A stretch of DNA of 64,000 nt from JACRBR01 sp964371355 (GTDB lineage: Bacteria > Chloroflexota > Dehalococcoidia > DSTF01 > JACRBR01): the NCBI GenBank assembly GCA_964371355.1, contig CAYJMG010000012.1:45139-109138 (forward strand), given 5' to 3'. Below the pieces are notes generated by a model. It worked only from the letters and a program-made list of their open reading frames with translations, searched no databases and was not told the origin of the DNA. The position numbers were made by a program, and so were the translations under genes. This document shows, piece after piece, positions 26,807 to 34,128 of the stretch (within the stretch, counting starts at the first letter, position 1; the number at the start of each line of letters is the position of its first letter).

Positions 26807-27628
26807 GTGAATACCCCGGACCGTCCCCTCGCCGTCGTCTTCGACATGGGCAACACCCTGTGGTTCGAGGCGTGGCGCCCCGCCGAAAGCGACATCTGGC
26901 GGCTCGAGGCCGAAGCCGTGCGGCCGCTCCTCGAACGCTGGGACGTGACCCCCGCGATCCTCCTCGAGGATCTCCTGCGTGACATCTGGCAGGCCTACGA
27001 GCTTGCTTTCCACCACGAGCGCGCCCGCGGCACGACCCGCGACCCCAGCCTCCCATCCCTCATTCAGGCCGGCCTCGCCGAGCACGGCGTCGCCATCCAT
27101 GAACACCAGGCGATCGAGTGGTGGCGCGCCTCCTGGATCCACGCGCGCCACTTCGGCATGCAGCTCTATCCCGACACCCTCGACACGCTGGCCGCCATCA
27201 AGGGCGCGGGCTTCCTCGTCGCCCTCAACACCGACCGCCCGTGCACCGCTGGCATGCTCGAGCCGGACCTCCCCCACTTCGGCCTCGACCGGTTCGTCGA
27301 CGCCGTCGTCTGCTCCGGCGATACGGGCTTCACCAAGCCGCACCCATCGACGTTCGACCTTGTCCTGCGGAAACTCGACGTGCCGGGAAACCGCGCGGTG
27401 ATGGTTGGCGACTCCTGCGAGCGCGACTGCGTTGGCGCGAAGGCCCTCGGCATGACCACCGTCCTCAAGCTCAACGGCCGCTATGACGTCAAACCATGCC
27501 CGGATGCGGACTACACGATCCACGACCTCGCCGAACTGCTGGCCCTGCCTCTCTTCGGCCCCCATCGTCACTCGCTGGCCGCCGACAGTCCCACACCGCA
27601 CGACGACAACAACGCCGACCGCTACTGA
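26807..27628 (+). CDS. HAD-superfamily hydrolase
   Basis: 273 aa. Motif I VVFDMGNTL differs from the usual DxDxT/V: the nucleophile Asp is present but the second Asp is Asn in DMGNTL, a change seen in phosphonatase-like HADs with altered chemistry. Motif II is ALNTDRP, the conserved Lys is in TGFTKPHPSTFDLVL and motif IV is MVGDSCERDCVGAKALGM. A cap domain occupies about 20-90. Phosphatase or dehalogenase-like; substrate unknown. Leaderless GTG start. Confidence 0.85.
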   Translation: MNTPDRPLAVVFDMGNTLWFEAWRPAESDIWRLEAEAVRPLLERWDVTPAILLEDLLRDIWQAYELAFHHERARGTTRDPSLPSLIQAGLAEHGVAIHEHQAIEWWRASWIHARHFGMQLYPDTLDTLAAIKGAGFLVALNTDRPCTAGMLEPDLPHFGLDRFVDAVVCSGDTGFTKPHPSTFDLVLRKLDVPGNRAVMVGDSCERDCVGAKALGMTTVLKLNGRYDVKPCPDADYTIHDLAELLALPLFGPHRHSLAADSPTPHDDNNADRY

Positions 27629-27633
27629 ACGCG

Positions 27634-27668
27634 GTCAACTGTCAACTGTCAACTGTAAACTGTAAACT
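27634..27668. repeat. Heptamer array, GTCAACT x3 and GTAAACT x2
   Basis: Five perfect sevens in a row from 27634 to 27668, starting 5 nt after the HAD stop codon. The last unit supplies the TAAACT box 6 nt before the recO start codon. Confidence 0.9.
27663..27668 (+). promoter_or_regulatory. Leaderless -10 box of recO, made by the heptamer array
   Basis: TAAACT, then CCAAAC, then ATG 27675. The box is part of the last heptamer. Confidence 0.5.
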
Positions 27669-27674
27669 CCAAAC

Positions 27675-28481
27675 ATGCCGCGTCCGCGGGTCTATTCCAC
27701 GCCAGCCATCGTCCTTCGCCAGCGGAAGCTGGGCGAAGCCGACAAGATCGTCACGCTGTACACCGCGAACCGCGGCAAGCTCGACGCCGTCGCGAAAGGC
27801 GTCCGCCGCTCCCGCAGCAAGCTGGCCGGCCACGTCGAGCCGCTCTCGCATGCCAATTTCCAGCTCGCCCAGGGCAAGAACCTCGACATCGTCACCCAGG
27901 TCGAGACCATCGAGCCCTTCGCCGCCCTGCGCGATGATCTCGACCGCCTCAGCCGCGCCCTCTACGCGTCCGAGCTGCTCGACCGCTTCACGGAGCCCCA
28001 CCAGGAGCACTTCGACCTCTACCGCCTCCTCCTCGACACGCTCCGCCGGATCGCCACCGTCGACGACATCGACACCCCCGTCCGCTACTTCGAGATGTCG
28101 CTCCTCGATGTCCTGGGCTACCGGCCCGAGCTCGACGAGTGCGTGACCTGCCGCGAGCCGTTGCAGCCGTGTACGAACTACTGGAGCGCAGGTGGAGGCG
28201 GCGTTGTCTGCCCCGACTGCCGCCGCGACGAGGCTGCCGTCCGGCCCGTCTCCGTCAACGCCGTGAAGCTGCTGCGCCTCCTGCTCCACGCCCCCTGGCC
28301 CGACGTTGCCCGCGTCACCATCGACCCGGACCTCGCGGTGGAGCTTGAGCGCGCGATGCTGGAGTACATCCGCTGGGTGCTCGAGCGCGACGTGCGCTCC
28401 GCCGCCTTCATCGACGCCGTCCGCCGCCCTCGTGTTACGCGAGCCCGTCGTGTGCCGGCTGCGGCCGCCCCCAACGACTAG
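27675..28481 (+). CDS. recO: DNA repair protein RecO
   Basis: 268 aa. The N-terminal OB fold opens YSTPAIVLRQRKLGEADKIV and continues TLYTANRGKLDAVAKGVRRS, the RecO signature. A four-Cys zinc site is seen in CVTCREPLQP and VVCPDCRRDE. RecO loads RecA onto SSB-coated DNA with RecR. No ribosome binding site; the start follows the -10-like box. The last codons (PND then TAG) lie within another heptamer array, which forms the stop codon. Confidence 0.93.
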   Translation: MPRPRVYSTPAIVLRQRKLGEADKIVTLYTANRGKLDAVAKGVRRSRSKLAGHVEPLSHANFQLAQGKNLDIVTQVETIEPFAALRDDLDRLSRALYASELLDRFTEPHQEHFDLYRLLLDTLRRIATVDDIDTPVRYFEMSLLDVLGYRPELDECVTCREPLQPCTNYWSAGGGGVVCPDCRRDEAAVRPVSVNAVKLLRLLLHAPWPDVARVTIDPDLAVELERAMLEYIRWVLERDVRSAAFIDAVRRPRVTRARRVPAAAAPND

Positions 28482-28513
28482 CGCCTGACGACCAACCACC
28501 CAACGCCCTATAC
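28472..28513. repeat. Degenerate heptamer array, NNACGAC type (6 units)
   Basis: In sevens from 28472: CAACGAC, TAGCGCC, TGACGAC, CAACCAC, CCAACGC, CCTATAC. It starts within recO, contains its stop codon and ends in the -10 box of the next gene. Confidence 0.65.
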
Positions 28514-28514
28514 T
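28509..28514 (+). promoter_or_regulatory. Leaderless -10 box of the zinc-ribbon gene
   Basis: TATACT, then GCCTCC, then ATG 28521, with no ribosome binding site. Confidence 0.55.
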
Positions 28515-28520
28515 GCCTCC

Positions 28521-28943
28521 ATGCCCCTCTACGAGTACTTCTGCAAGCACTGCGACGGCGTCTTCGAGACGATGCGGCCCATCGCGAAGGCGTCAGCGCC
28601 CGCCCCCTGCCCGGTCTGCGCCCGAAAAGCGGACCGCATGATGCCCACGTCGTTCTCCGCCTTCACGATGCGCGACGGCTATCCGCGGGCCATCCCCGAC
28701 CGTGGCACCTACTACCACCTCGGCAAGGAAGTGAAGACACCCAACACCGGTGGCGTGCCGATGAACGAGCACCCCGAGCTGTACAAGCCGAAGCCCAGGC
28801 GCTCGAAGTCCAAGGGCGAGCGCGAGATCGTCGCCGATATTCGCCACACCGAGGCGAAGGAAGAGGCCCGCCGCCGCAAGGACGGCGCGCCGAAGATCAT
28901 CGACAACACCAAGCGCCTGCCCAGGATCGGCAGCGACGACTAA
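28521..28943 (+). CDS. FmdB-type zinc-ribbon protein
   Basis: 140 aa. Starts MPLYEYFCKHCDGVFETMRP with the second Cys pair in PAPCPVCARKADRMMPTSF, the FmdB/CxxC regulatory-protein zinc ribbon. The C-terminal half is charged (KPKPRRSKSKGERE, EAKEEARRRKDG). Function of this family is not established; roles in regulation or metal handling are proposed. A second protein of this type is at 62732. Confidence 0.85.
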   Translation: MPLYEYFCKHCDGVFETMRPIAKASAPAPCPVCARKADRMMPTSFSAFTMRDGYPRAIPDRGTYYHLGKEVKTPNTGGVPMNEHPELYKPKPRRSKSKGEREIVADIRHTEAKEEARRRKDGAPKIIDNTKRLPRIGSDD

Positions 28944-28961
28944 CCCCGGTCCGCACAGGTA

Positions 28962-28982
28962 GCGCGGGCCTTCAGCCCGCGC
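28962..28982. repeat. REP-like palindrome with CTTCA loop
   Basis: GCGCGGGC, loop CTTCA, GCCCGCGC: an 8-bp perfect stem between the zinc-ribbon gene and the convergent ligase gene. The loop and layout resemble the palindrome at 60096-60111, so they may be members of one family; it could also terminate transcription. Confidence 0.6.
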
Positions 28983-29055
28983 CCTCCCCGCGCCCTTATG
29001 CGTTTCAGCCGGCTCGCCGCGCTTCCGTCCGCTCGTCGGGGCTGTCGGGCGCGGG

Positions 29056-30117
29056 TTACCCGGCCACACACTCCGACGCGGCGACGTCAGGACGCAGCGC
29101 GCTGAAGATCGGGAAGCGCAGGTGGCCGTCAGGCGACCACTCGCTGAACCGCACGCGGCACACCGCGTCCGGCCGCGTCCAGTAGATCAGGCGCGGCAGC
29201 GGCGGCGGGTCGAAGAACGGCGAGGCGGCCGCGTGCAACGGATGAAGCAGCTCCACGAGGTCGCGCGCCTCCTTGTCCGTCAGGCCGCCCGACACTGCCC
29301 CAACGTACTCAAAGCGGCCCTGGTCGTACGCGCCCAGCAGGAGCTGGCTGAAGGGCTCCCCTCGCCGGTGCGTGCCGCCGATCGCGTAGCCGCCGATGAC
29401 GAAGTTCCCCGCCTGGAACGCCCGCACCTCGAGCCAGTCCTTCGAACGCCGGCGCGGCGTGTAACGGCTGGCCTTCTGTTTGGCAACGACGCCCTCCAGC
29501 CGGCGCTCGATCACCGCCTCGAAGAACGCCACGCCCTCGTTGTCTACGAAGTCCACCGGCGAGAACTCGGGGCCCGGCGTTACGACCTGGTGCAGCCGGT
29601 TCTTGCGCTGCCACAGCGGCCGGTCCAGCAGCGAACGGCCGTCGAGCCACAGGATGTCGAACGCGACGTACGTCAGCGAGCCTGCCAGTTTCTTCAGCCG
29701 GAACTCCACCGGGAGCTGCGCGACTTGCCCGCGCTCTGCCGTCAAGGCGGTCGCCATCGTATGCAGCCGGGGACGCAGCAGCTCGAAAGCCGGGTGCCCC
29801 TCGCCGTCGGCGGCGACGATCTCACCGTCCAGGATCGCCTCGCGCGCGTCCAGGCGCTCCGCGATGACACGCAGCTCGGGGAAGTACGGAGTCAGGTCGC
29901 GGCCGTTGCGCGCCTTCACGTGCGCGACGCCGTCGCTGACGTGGACCATCGCGCGGATCCCGCCCCACATCAACTCGAAGATGTGCTCAGGCGAGTCGAA
30001 CGGCTCCGGGGCCTCGGCCGCCAGCATGGGCGCGATCGACGCGGGCATGTTACCCAGGAGCGCCTTCGGCACCGGGGTCGTGTGTACGGTTGTGTCCTCC
30101 AGCGACGAACGCCTCAT
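29056..30117 (-). CDS. ATP-dependent DNA ligase homologue (LigD ligase-domain type) lacking the catalytic lysine
   Basis: 353 aa. Family motifs III (AILDGEIVA), IIIa (YVAFDILWLDGRSLL), IV (LEGVVAKQKASRY) and the OB-fold end CRVRFSEWSPDGHLRFPIF are clear. At motif I, where active ligases have K-x-D-G-x-R, this protein reads MWGGIR (residues 50-55 of ELMWGGIRAM): lysine is methionine and aspartate is glycine. Motif V is DWLEVR instead of DWLKxK. It should therefore not form the ligase-AMP intermediate. The ATG overlaps the Ku stop by 4 nt, so it is co-expressed with Ku in a non-homologous end-joining operon. It may be a structural partner of Ku or a decaying gene. Confidence 0.88.
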   Translation of the reverse strand: MRRSSLEDTTVHTTPVPKALLGNMPASIAPMLAAEAPEPFDSPEHIFELMWGGIRAMVHVSDGVAHVKARNGRDLTPYFPELRVIAERLDAREAILDGEIVAADGEGHPAFELLRPRLHTMATALTAERGQVAQLPVEFRLKKLAGSLTYVAFDILWLDGRSLLDRPLWQRKNRLHQVVTPGPEFSPVDFVDNEGVAFFEAVIERRLEGVVAKQKASRYTPRRRSKDWLEVRAFQAGNFVIGGYAIGGTHRRGEPFSQLLLGAYDQGRFEYVGAVSGGLTDKEARDLVELLHPLHAAASPFFDPPPLPRLIYWTRPDAVCRVRFSEWSPDGHLRFPIFSALRPDVAASECVAG

Positions 30118-30983
30118 CCTGCGCGCCTGCGGGCGACCGCGCGCCGCGCTGTCTTCGCGGCCGGCTCTTCCTCGGCCTCCTCCGCTTCCTCTCGCGCCGC
30201 CGGCGCCTCGCCCGTCCGGTCCTTGCGGGCGGCATCAACACTGGCCCGCAGCGCCTCCATGAGGTCGGTGATCTTGCTGGCGACGGGTGCCGGGCGCTTG
30301 ATCTCCTCGCCCTCGGCCTTGGCCTCGATGAGTTCGAGGAGCGCCTCGCGGTAGGCGTCGTGGTACTTCTCCGGCTGGAAGTCGCCCGTCAGCATCTCGA
30401 CCAGTGAGCGGGCCATGCCCAGCTCCTTCTCGTTGATGCTGACCTCCGGCGCCTCCAGCTCCTCCGTCGTGCGGATCTCGTCGGCGTAGAACATCGTCTC
30501 CAGCGCGACGACGTTGTTGTAGACGCGGAGGGTGCAAAGCTGCTCCTTCTGCCGCAGCGTCACCTTCGCCAGCGCCACCAGCTTGCTGTCCTTCAGCACC
30601 TCCCGCAGGAGCGCGAACGGCTTGGCGCCCACCTTGTCGGGCTCCAGGTAGTAGGTCTTCTGATAGTAGATCGGGTCGATCTGCTCGTCGGGGACGAAGT
30701 CGGTGATCTCGATCGTGCGGGTGGTGTCCACGGGCACCTTGTCGAAGTCTTCCGGCTCCATGATCACGTACTGGTCGGGCGCGATCTCGTAGCCGCGGAC
30801 GACGTCGTTCCACTCGACGACCGCCTCCTCCTCGGGGCAGTAGCGCTGCTGCTTGATGCGCACCCCGTCCTTCTTGTGCAGCAGATTGAAGGAGACGTCC
30901 TTCTCCTCCGTGGCCGTGTACAGCTTGATGGGGATGGTGACCATCCCAAAGCTGATGGCCCCCTTCCAGATCGATCGTGGCAT
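30114..30983 (-). CDS. ku: Non-homologous end joining protein Ku
   Basis: 289 aa. MPRSIWKGAISFGMVTIPIK is the standard opening, followed by DVSFNLLHKKDGVRIKQQRY and the Ku core beta-barrel segments; the C-terminal tail is Ala/Arg/Glu-rich and ends in a basic stretch RRAVARRRAG. Binds DNA ends as a homodimer and recruits ligase. Start 30983 fixed by GGAG and family length. First gene of the operon with the ligase homologue. Confidence 0.95.
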   Translation of the reverse strand: MPRSIWKGAISFGMVTIPIKLYTATEEKDVSFNLLHKKDGVRIKQQRYCPEEEAVVEWNDVVRGYEIAPDQYVIMEPEDFDKVPVDTTRTIEITDFVPDEQIDPIYYQKTYYLEPDKVGAKPFALLREVLKDSKLVALAKVTLRQKEQLCTLRVYNNVVALETMFYADEIRTTEELEAPEVSINEKELGMARSLVEMLTGDFQPEKYHDAYREALLELIEAKAEGEEIKRPAPVASKITDLMEALRASVDAARKDRTGEAPAAREEAEEAEEEPAAKTARRAVARRRAG

Positions 30984-31070
30984 CGTAATCGCTCCTCGGG
31001 CACCGCCCCCGCGCGGCCATGCCCTTTCACCAGCTTCGCCGACGGCGATATGGGCTGTCAATTGGCGAAG

Positions 31071-31118
31071 CGCGTCAGCGTATCAGCCCGTCGGCTTGTC
31101 AGCCTGTCAGCGTTCAAC
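31071..31118. repeat. Octamer array, left half (NNNGTCAG)
   Basis: In eights from 31071: CGCGTCAG, CGTATCAG, CCCGTCGG, CTTGTCAG, CCTGTCAG, CGTTCAAC; two weaker units may extend it to 31055. CTTGTCAG and CCTGTCAG are exact reverse complements of units in the array at 31537-31600, so the two arrays are inverted and bracket 418 bp. Confidence 0.75.
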
Positions 31119-31536
31119 CTGGCGGCACAACTCCACCCCCGGTTGGTTTTGCTCGGCAGTTTTCGGTTCTGTGGGTGCTGCGGTGACATTGCTCGGCATT
31201 CTTGGCACGCGGGACATTGCTCGGCAGTTTTCGGTTTCCGGCGTCCGGGGCGGTTATAGCGGCTTCGATAAGTTCCCATTTCTCAGATTCGGACGTGCGC
31301 ATTCTAGCTTCGTTGAACGGTAGTTTTCGTGTTCCGCGCATTCCGGCCCTCCCGAGGGATCCACGGTCTTCTGACTTCGCTGTCTGTCCCGCGTGGCGGT
31401 GGTGGGCCGGTCGGCGGGCAGGGCCACGATACGAGCCGCACGATACGAACACCAAGCGCCGCATGTCACTTTGGGCACGTTGGTGACAGAGGATGGCAGG
31501 AGAGTTGCTGCGGACCGTCGACCTGCGGCTGGCCCG
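31119..31536. other. Gene-free core between inverted octamer arrays, with direct repeats
   Basis: About 420 bp with no convincing gene on either strand. TTGCTCGGCAGTTTTCGGTT occurs at 31149-31168 and again, identical, at 31217-31236, with a diverged copy starting at 31189. Open frames on the minus strand through here show only translated repeats. It may hold promoters for ku (minus) and the LLM gene (plus). Confidence 0.55.
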
Positions 31537-31600
31537 CTGACAAGCTGGCAAGCCAAAGGGCTGACAAGCTGACAGGCCGACAAGGCGACAAGCTGGCACA
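31537..31600. repeat. Octamer array, right half (CTGACANN)
   Basis: Eight units: CTGACAAG, CTGGCAAG, CCAAAGGG, CTGACAAG, CTGACAGG, CCGACAAG, GCGACAAG, CTGGCACA, ending exactly before the ATG at 31601. The last unit contributes CACA to the CACAAT box before ATG 31610. Confidence 0.85.
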
Positions 31601-31602
31601 AT
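31597..31602 (+). promoter_or_regulatory. Possible leaderless -10 box of the LLM oxidoreductase gene
   Basis: CACAAT, then GTCGCCC, then ATG 31610. Five of six bases match TACAAT. This supports ATG 31610, which also gives the family-typical N-terminus MHVGVKILP. Confidence 0.35.
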
Positions 31603-31609
31603 GTCGCCC

Positions 31610-32440
31610 ATGCACGTTGGCGTGAAGATTCTGCCCGCCACCGAGCCGTCCGTGAAGAGCGCGGCGGTGGAGGCGGAGCGGCTCGGGTTCCACTCGGTGT
31701 GGCTCAGCGAGCGGGTGGTGATCCCGCTGGACAAGCCGCACCCGTACCAGCCGATGGTCGACCCCTGGATCGGGCTGGCGTTCGTGGCGGCTGTCACGGA
31801 GCGCGTACAGCTCGGCACCAGCGTCAGCCAGATCGCACTCCGCCACCCGGTGCTGATGTCGCGGGAACTCGCGACGCTCGATCGGCTCTCGAGCGGGCGG
31901 CTGATCGTGGGTGCGGGCGCAGGCTGGGTGGCGGAGGAGTTCATCTCGACCGGCGTCCCGTTCGAGGACCGTGGCGGGCGCCTGAACGAGCACATCCGGG
32001 CGATGAAGCATCTGTGGACCTCGCCCGAGCAGCGCTTCAAGGGAAAGTACTACGACATCCCACCAGTGGGCATCGTCCAGCCGGCCACGCCGGGCGGCCC
32101 GCCCATCTACTGCGGCGGATTCACGGATGCCGGCTTCCGGCGCGCGGCGAAGTATGCGGACGGCTTCCTCCTGGGCGACGTACCCGTCGACCGCATTCCG
32201 CCGATCATCGAGAAGATCACCTCCCTGCGCGACCGGTATGGCCGCGGCGGCGCGTTCCCGTTTTTCTGCCAGGCGACGCCGCCACCGGACGTCGCCGCGG
32301 CCAGGGAGATGGCGCGCGCCTACGCCGCCGCCGGCATAGGCGGCCTGATCCTGACCTACCACGACGGACCGGTGCCGGAGGCGTTCCTGGCGCCCGCCGC
32401 GCGGGACGCTGTGCGCGCGCTCCTCGAGGCGGACGCATGA
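31610..32440 (+). CDS. LLM-class F420-dependent oxidoreductase (luciferase-like)
   Basis: 276 aa TIM barrel. MHVGVKILPATEPSVKSAAV, then LGFHSVWLSERVVIP, RVQLGTSVSQIALRHPVLMS and RLIVGAGAGWVAEEF are diagnostic of the bacterial luciferase-like F420 subfamily (TIGR03619-type). It uses F420 or flavin to oxidise/reduce an unknown substrate in the cytoplasm. The next gene overlaps by 4 nt (ATGA). ATG 31601 is a possible alternative start. Confidence 0.9.
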   Translation: MHVGVKILPATEPSVKSAAVEAERLGFHSVWLSERVVIPLDKPHPYQPMVDPWIGLAFVAAVTERVQLGTSVSQIALRHPVLMSRELATLDRLSSGRLIVGAGAGWVAEEFISTGVPFEDRGGRLNEHIRAMKHLWTSPEQRFKGKYYDIPPVGIVQPATPGGPPIYCGGFTDAGFRRAAKYADGFLLGDVPVDRIPPIIEKITSLRDRYGRGGAFPFFCQATPPPDVAAAREMARAYAAAGIGGLILTYHDGPVPEAFLAPAARDAVRALLEADA

Positions 32441-33306
32441 CGGAGCCGCACGCACATTCGTTGCAGCCGGCGACGTTGCGGCTGGCGGGCTTGATGCCCG
32501 GGGGCGTGACCGGGATCGACGCGGGCATCACGATGACGAAGACGGCGGGCACGCTCGACGGTGCCGTCGACCTGCGGGCGCAGGAGACGTCGGCTGCCGA
32601 CGCCGTGGACGCCGGGCGCTGGGATGCCTTGCGGGCGGGCGCCGCCCGCGTGGGCGTGACGGGCGCGCGGGCCTCGTACATTTCGCTGGCCGATGGCGCC
32701 GTGGCGGTGCAGGAGATCGCGGCGGCAGCGCGTGGTTGCGGGGCGCTGTTGCAGGCGGAGGGCCGGCTGGGGGCCGGGGAGTTCCTCATGGGCCTGTTGG
32801 GCACGGGAACCGCGTTCGCGGCAGTGCGTGGTGGGACCGTGAACCACCTCGGCGGCACGCCGTTGGGCGGCGGATCCTTCGCTGGCATCGCCTACCGCGT
32901 GGCGCCCCACGTGCCGTACGACGAGCTGATCGCTTCGGCGGAGCGCGGCGATCGCCGGCACGTCGATACGATGATCTCGGACGTGTACCCGGATGGCATA
33001 GGACGCGTCGGGCCCAACCTGACGGCCGCCCACCTGGCACGAAAGGGCGCAGGTTCGCTAGACGACTTCCTGGCTGGCCTGCTGAACCTGCACGGCGAGA
33101 ACATCGCGCAGATCGCGGCGGGACGTGCTCGGATGGCGGACGTCACCCGGCTGGTGCTGTGCGGCGGCTTCATCCACAACAACCCGCGCCTCGTCGAGTC
33201 CATCGCGCACATGGCGGGGCTGTTCGGGCTGGCCGTCGAGACGGTAGAGGCGCCGGGGTACGCCGGCGCCATCGGCGCAGCCCTGTTGGCGGCGGAAGCG
33301 GGGTAA
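32437..33306 (+). CDS. coaW: Type II pantothenate kinase
   Basis: 289 aa. GIDAGITMTKTA is the ASKHA-fold phosphate-1 motif; LLGTGTAFAAVRGGTVNHLG followed by GTPLGGGSFAG is the hallmark HLGGTxxGGGT region of type II PanK; LVLCGGFIHNNPRL and GYAGAIGAALL complete the ATP site. Catalyses the first step of coenzyme A synthesis. The first about 25 residues are an extension compared with staphylococcal CoaW. ATG overlaps the LLM stop. Confidence 0.9.
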   Translation: MTEPHAHSLQPATLRLAGLMPGGVTGIDAGITMTKTAGTLDGAVDLRAQETSAADAVDAGRWDALRAGAARVGVTGARASYISLADGAVAVQEIAAAARGCGALLQAEGRLGAGEFLMGLLGTGTAFAAVRGGTVNHLGGTPLGGGSFAGIAYRVAPHVPYDELIASAERGDRRHVDTMISDVYPDGIGRVGPNLTAAHLARKGAGSLDDFLAGLLNLHGENIAQIAAGRARMADVTRLVLCGGFIHNNPRLVESIAHMAGLFGLAVETVEAPGYAGAIGAALLAAEAG

Positions 33307-33318
33307 GAGCTCCGAGTG

Positions 33319-34005
33319 CTATGCCGCCTGCGCGTCCGGATCGGTGAGCCGCATCGTCGCGCCGCGCCAGAGCTGCTGCAGCGTGACGCCGTCGTCAGGG
33401 AAGGCTGTGAAGCCGACCTCCACCTGCGGGACCCGCGTTTGCAGCCGCGCGATGAGCTTCTCGATCGCAATGGTGTCGGCCTCGGGCGCCAGGACGACGT
33501 AGCGGCTGTTGCCCAGGTAGCCCGCGATGTCGGTCGCGCGCAGCTCCGTCTGCATCCAGCGGCCGATATCGGACTTGATGGCCCACTCCTCCGCGACCGT
33601 TGCGGCACGGGGCTCGACCATCAACAGGCCCAGCTTGCGGTCGTATCGGGCGGCGCGCGCGCACTCCTCCTGGCCCCTCAGCGACATGTACCAGTGTGCG
33701 AAGAGGCCGGTGTCGCGGTCGTAGATCGCCAGCCGGCGCCCCGCCTGCGCCTGCGCGAACAGCTTCCCGATGATGGCGGTATGGTCGTGCTCCCAGGGCC
33801 CCATGCGCAGCATCTCGAACGCGATGGCGGCGAACGCGGCGGTCGCGGCGGCGACGGCGAGCCAATCGTCGCCGTAGGCCGACAGCAGCAGCGCTCCCGT
33901 CGAGCAGACGGCGGCCAGCGTCAGGACGCCGACCGACGGGCGTCGATCAGGTCGCCCGCCCACGCGGCGACGGACGCCAGTAACTGTTGCAGGCCCTCGC
34001 ATCAC
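33319..34005 (-). CDS. Membrane protein with degenerate GGDEF-like domain
   Basis: 228 aa. Two hydrophobic segments near residues 26-45 and 48-66 form a membrane anchor. After them, YDRDTGLFAHWYMSLRGQEE and CARAARYDRKLGLLMVEP follow the usual DxLTGLxN and RAxRYxxPLSLLMID pattern of diguanylate cyclases, but where GGDEF should stand the sequence is LRATDIAGYLGNSRYVVLAP, so metal-binding and catalytic residues are missing. Probably a non-catalytic sensor or GTP/c-di-GMP-independent scaffold. GTG/ATG start doublet. No operon partner; convergent with the pantothenate kinase. Confidence 0.75.
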   Translation of the reverse strand: MMRGPATVTGVRRRVGGRPDRRPSVGVLTLAAVCSTGALLLSAYGDDWLAVAAATAAFAAIAFEMLRMGPWEHDHTAIIGKLFAQAQAGRRLAIYDRDTGLFAHWYMSLRGQEECARAARYDRKLGLLMVEPRAATVAEEWAIKSDIGRWMQTELRATDIAGYLGNSRYVVLAPEADTIAIEKLIARLQTRVPQVEVGFTAFPDDGVTLQQLWRGATMRLTDPDAQAA

Positions 34006-34128
34006 AGGCTGTGTCGGAAAACGTAGGGGTGCCGCGCATAGGGGAATCGAGCATTCTCGCCGCGCGCCACCCTGACCCCGCCGTCTGCCGTGGCTTGTCC
34101 GGCGCGGGCCCGCCCCGACGGCCGATCG

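Noticed and set aside
30114..31061. Longer Ku N-terminus starting at 31061
   Set aside because: Family similarity and the ribosome binding site place the start at 30983.
31114..32040. Minus-strand frame across the octamer core
   Set aside because: Overlaps the LLM gene and is made of translated repeats.
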